Part shown: piece by piece, positions 5,123 through 5,848 of the stretch
Layout of the letters: each line of letters begins with the position of its first letter
Numbering within the stretch: position 1 is the stretch's first letter
NCBI GenBank assembly: GCA_027293245.1
Contig: JAPUFZ010000333.1
Location: 1 to 5,848 of the forward strand
Direction of reading: 5' to 3'
From: Gammaproteobacteria bacterium
GTDB taxonomy: Bacteria; Pseudomonadota; Gammaproteobacteria; GCA-001735895
DNA length: 5,848 bases
The notes under the pieces: model-generated
Database searches by the model: none
The model's input: only the letters and a program-made list of their open reading frames with translations
What the model was told of the DNA's origin: nothing
Translations under genes and position numbers: made by a program

Positions 5123-5848
5123 ATGAGCAATTTAGCACTAATAAATCAACCCACTCAATTTCTACCTCGCGAAGTACCAGCAAAACACCTAAAGACCCAT
5201 TACGATAGCAAGTACAAGATTTCCTGGTGCTTGATGAAGAGCGAACCGAGGCCTTGTTTTACTACCAAACTACTATCTGAGTTTCACGGTTATATCCGCA
5301 GAATCAAGGAAGAAATGCACGAGAGCAAGGGCGAAAAATATGACTACATTGTCATCGGCTCTGACGTCGACGGTGTATTTAATCTGGGTGGAGACCTGGG
5401 CCTGTTCAGGCGTTGTATCGAAACCGGTGATCGGGATGGCTTGTTCAATTATGCGAGCAGGTGCATCGATATACTGCATGAAAATATGAATCACCTGGGT
5501 TGCGAGCTGACTACGATTGCCCTGGTCCAGGGTGACGCGCTCGGTGGAGGATTTGAAGCAGCGTTGGCCAGCAATGTCGTGATTGCAGAAAAGGGCGTGA
5601 AAATGGGTTTGCCCGAAGTTCTGTTTAACCTGTTCCCGGGTATGGGTGCCTATTCATTGCTATCCAGGAAGGTGGGTCCTTCACTGGCTGAAAAAATTAT
5701 TCTCAGCGGCAAGTTGTACACGGCAGAAGAATTATATGAAATGGGCATAGTCGATATTCTCGCCGAGAAAGGTGAAGGAGAAATGGAAGTCTATAAATAC
5801 ATCAAAGCCGCGAATCGCTATTCAAATTCCTATCGTGCAATTCGAAAG
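5123..5848 (+). CDS. rpfF: RpfF-like DSF synthase, crotonase (enoyl-CoA hydratase/isomerase) family, 3' end outside window
   Basis: The 242 visible residues, starting MSNLALINQP, are open to the window edge. The fold is crotonase: FNLGGD at 86-91 and QGDALGGGFEAAL at 136-148 form the oxyanion-hole region. Glu145 in GGFEAAL and Glu165 in GLPEVLF are 20 residues apart, matching the catalytic Glu141 and Glu161 of Xanthomonas RpfF, and LFPGMGAYS plus LYTAEEL continue the match. RpfF dehydrates 3-hydroxyacyl-ACP and releases free cis-2-unsaturated fatty acids, the DSF quorum signals; it acts in the cytoplasm on acyl-carrier-protein substrates. Ordinary fatty-acid-oxidation hydratases lack the full GGGFEAAL...MGLPEVLFxLFPGMGAYS pattern, so RpfF family is well supported, although the exact acyl product is unknown. 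RpfF is about 289 aa, so roughly 45-50 residues are missing. The gene stands apart from isc behind a large regulatory region, and no rpfB, rpfC or rpfG is visible. Confidence 0.86.
   Translation, partial: MSNLALINQPTQFLPREVPAKHLKTHYDSKYKISWCLMKSEPRPCFTTKLLSEFHGYIRRIKEEMHESKGEKYDYIVIGSDVDGVFNLGGDLGLFRRCIETGDRDGLFNYASRCIDILHENMNHLGCELTTIALVQGDALGGGFEAALASNVVIAEKGVKMGLPEVLFNLFPGMGAYSLLSRKVGPSLAEKIILSGKLYTAEELYEMGIVDILAEKGEGEMEVYKYIKAANRYSNSYRAIRK

Overview
The window looks like part of a gammaproteobacterial chromosome. Six consecutive genes closely resemble the Isc iron-sulfur cluster operon of that class, with base composition near balanced by eye. The HscA N-terminus, ferredoxin, IscA and IscX are very close to the E. 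coli proteins. The gene set differs from the enteric operon, and the last gene is a DSF-synthase-like crotonase, so a non-enteric, possibly environmental lineage is likely. I cannot name a species.

Bases 1-4661 hold one compact plus-strand operon: the 3' end of iscR, a short NifS/IscS-like cysteine desulfurase, iscA, hscB, hscA, fdx and iscX. Gaps are 0-24 nt and hscB/hscA abut as TAA|ATG. The expected course is that a desulfurase supplies sulfur, a scaffold builds a [2Fe-2S] cluster, HscB/HscA with ATP release it, IscA helps deliver or mature clusters, Fdx supplies electrons, IscX tunes the desulfurase, and IscR senses cluster supply. The scaffold gene iscU is absent, and the desulfurase in the iscS slot lacks the C-terminal tail of E. 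coli IscS. The chaperone pair dedicated to IscU is intact, including HscB positions that contact IscU. This is the most notable feature of the operon. The visible IscR tail also has Glu where E. coli IscR has the cluster ligand His107.

Bases 4662-5122 are a 461-nt intergenic region without a convincing gene. It has a GC-rich stem-loop soon after iscX, then a very AT-rich stretch with two perfect palindromes, a consensus-like CRP/Clp/FNR-family site (TGTGA-N6-TCACA), a plausible sigma70 promoter, and a leader of about 125 nt with two possible stem-loops and four GGA triplets.

Bases 5123-5848 hold the first 242 codons of a crotonase-fold protein strongly resembling RpfF, the synthase of the diffusible signal factor (DSF) family of cis-2-unsaturated fatty acids. 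Both catalytic glutamates are present. The gene runs off the window, so any partner sensor genes are not visible. The intergenic region suggests it has its own promoter, probably under a cyclic-nucleotide-family regulator, separate from the isc operon.
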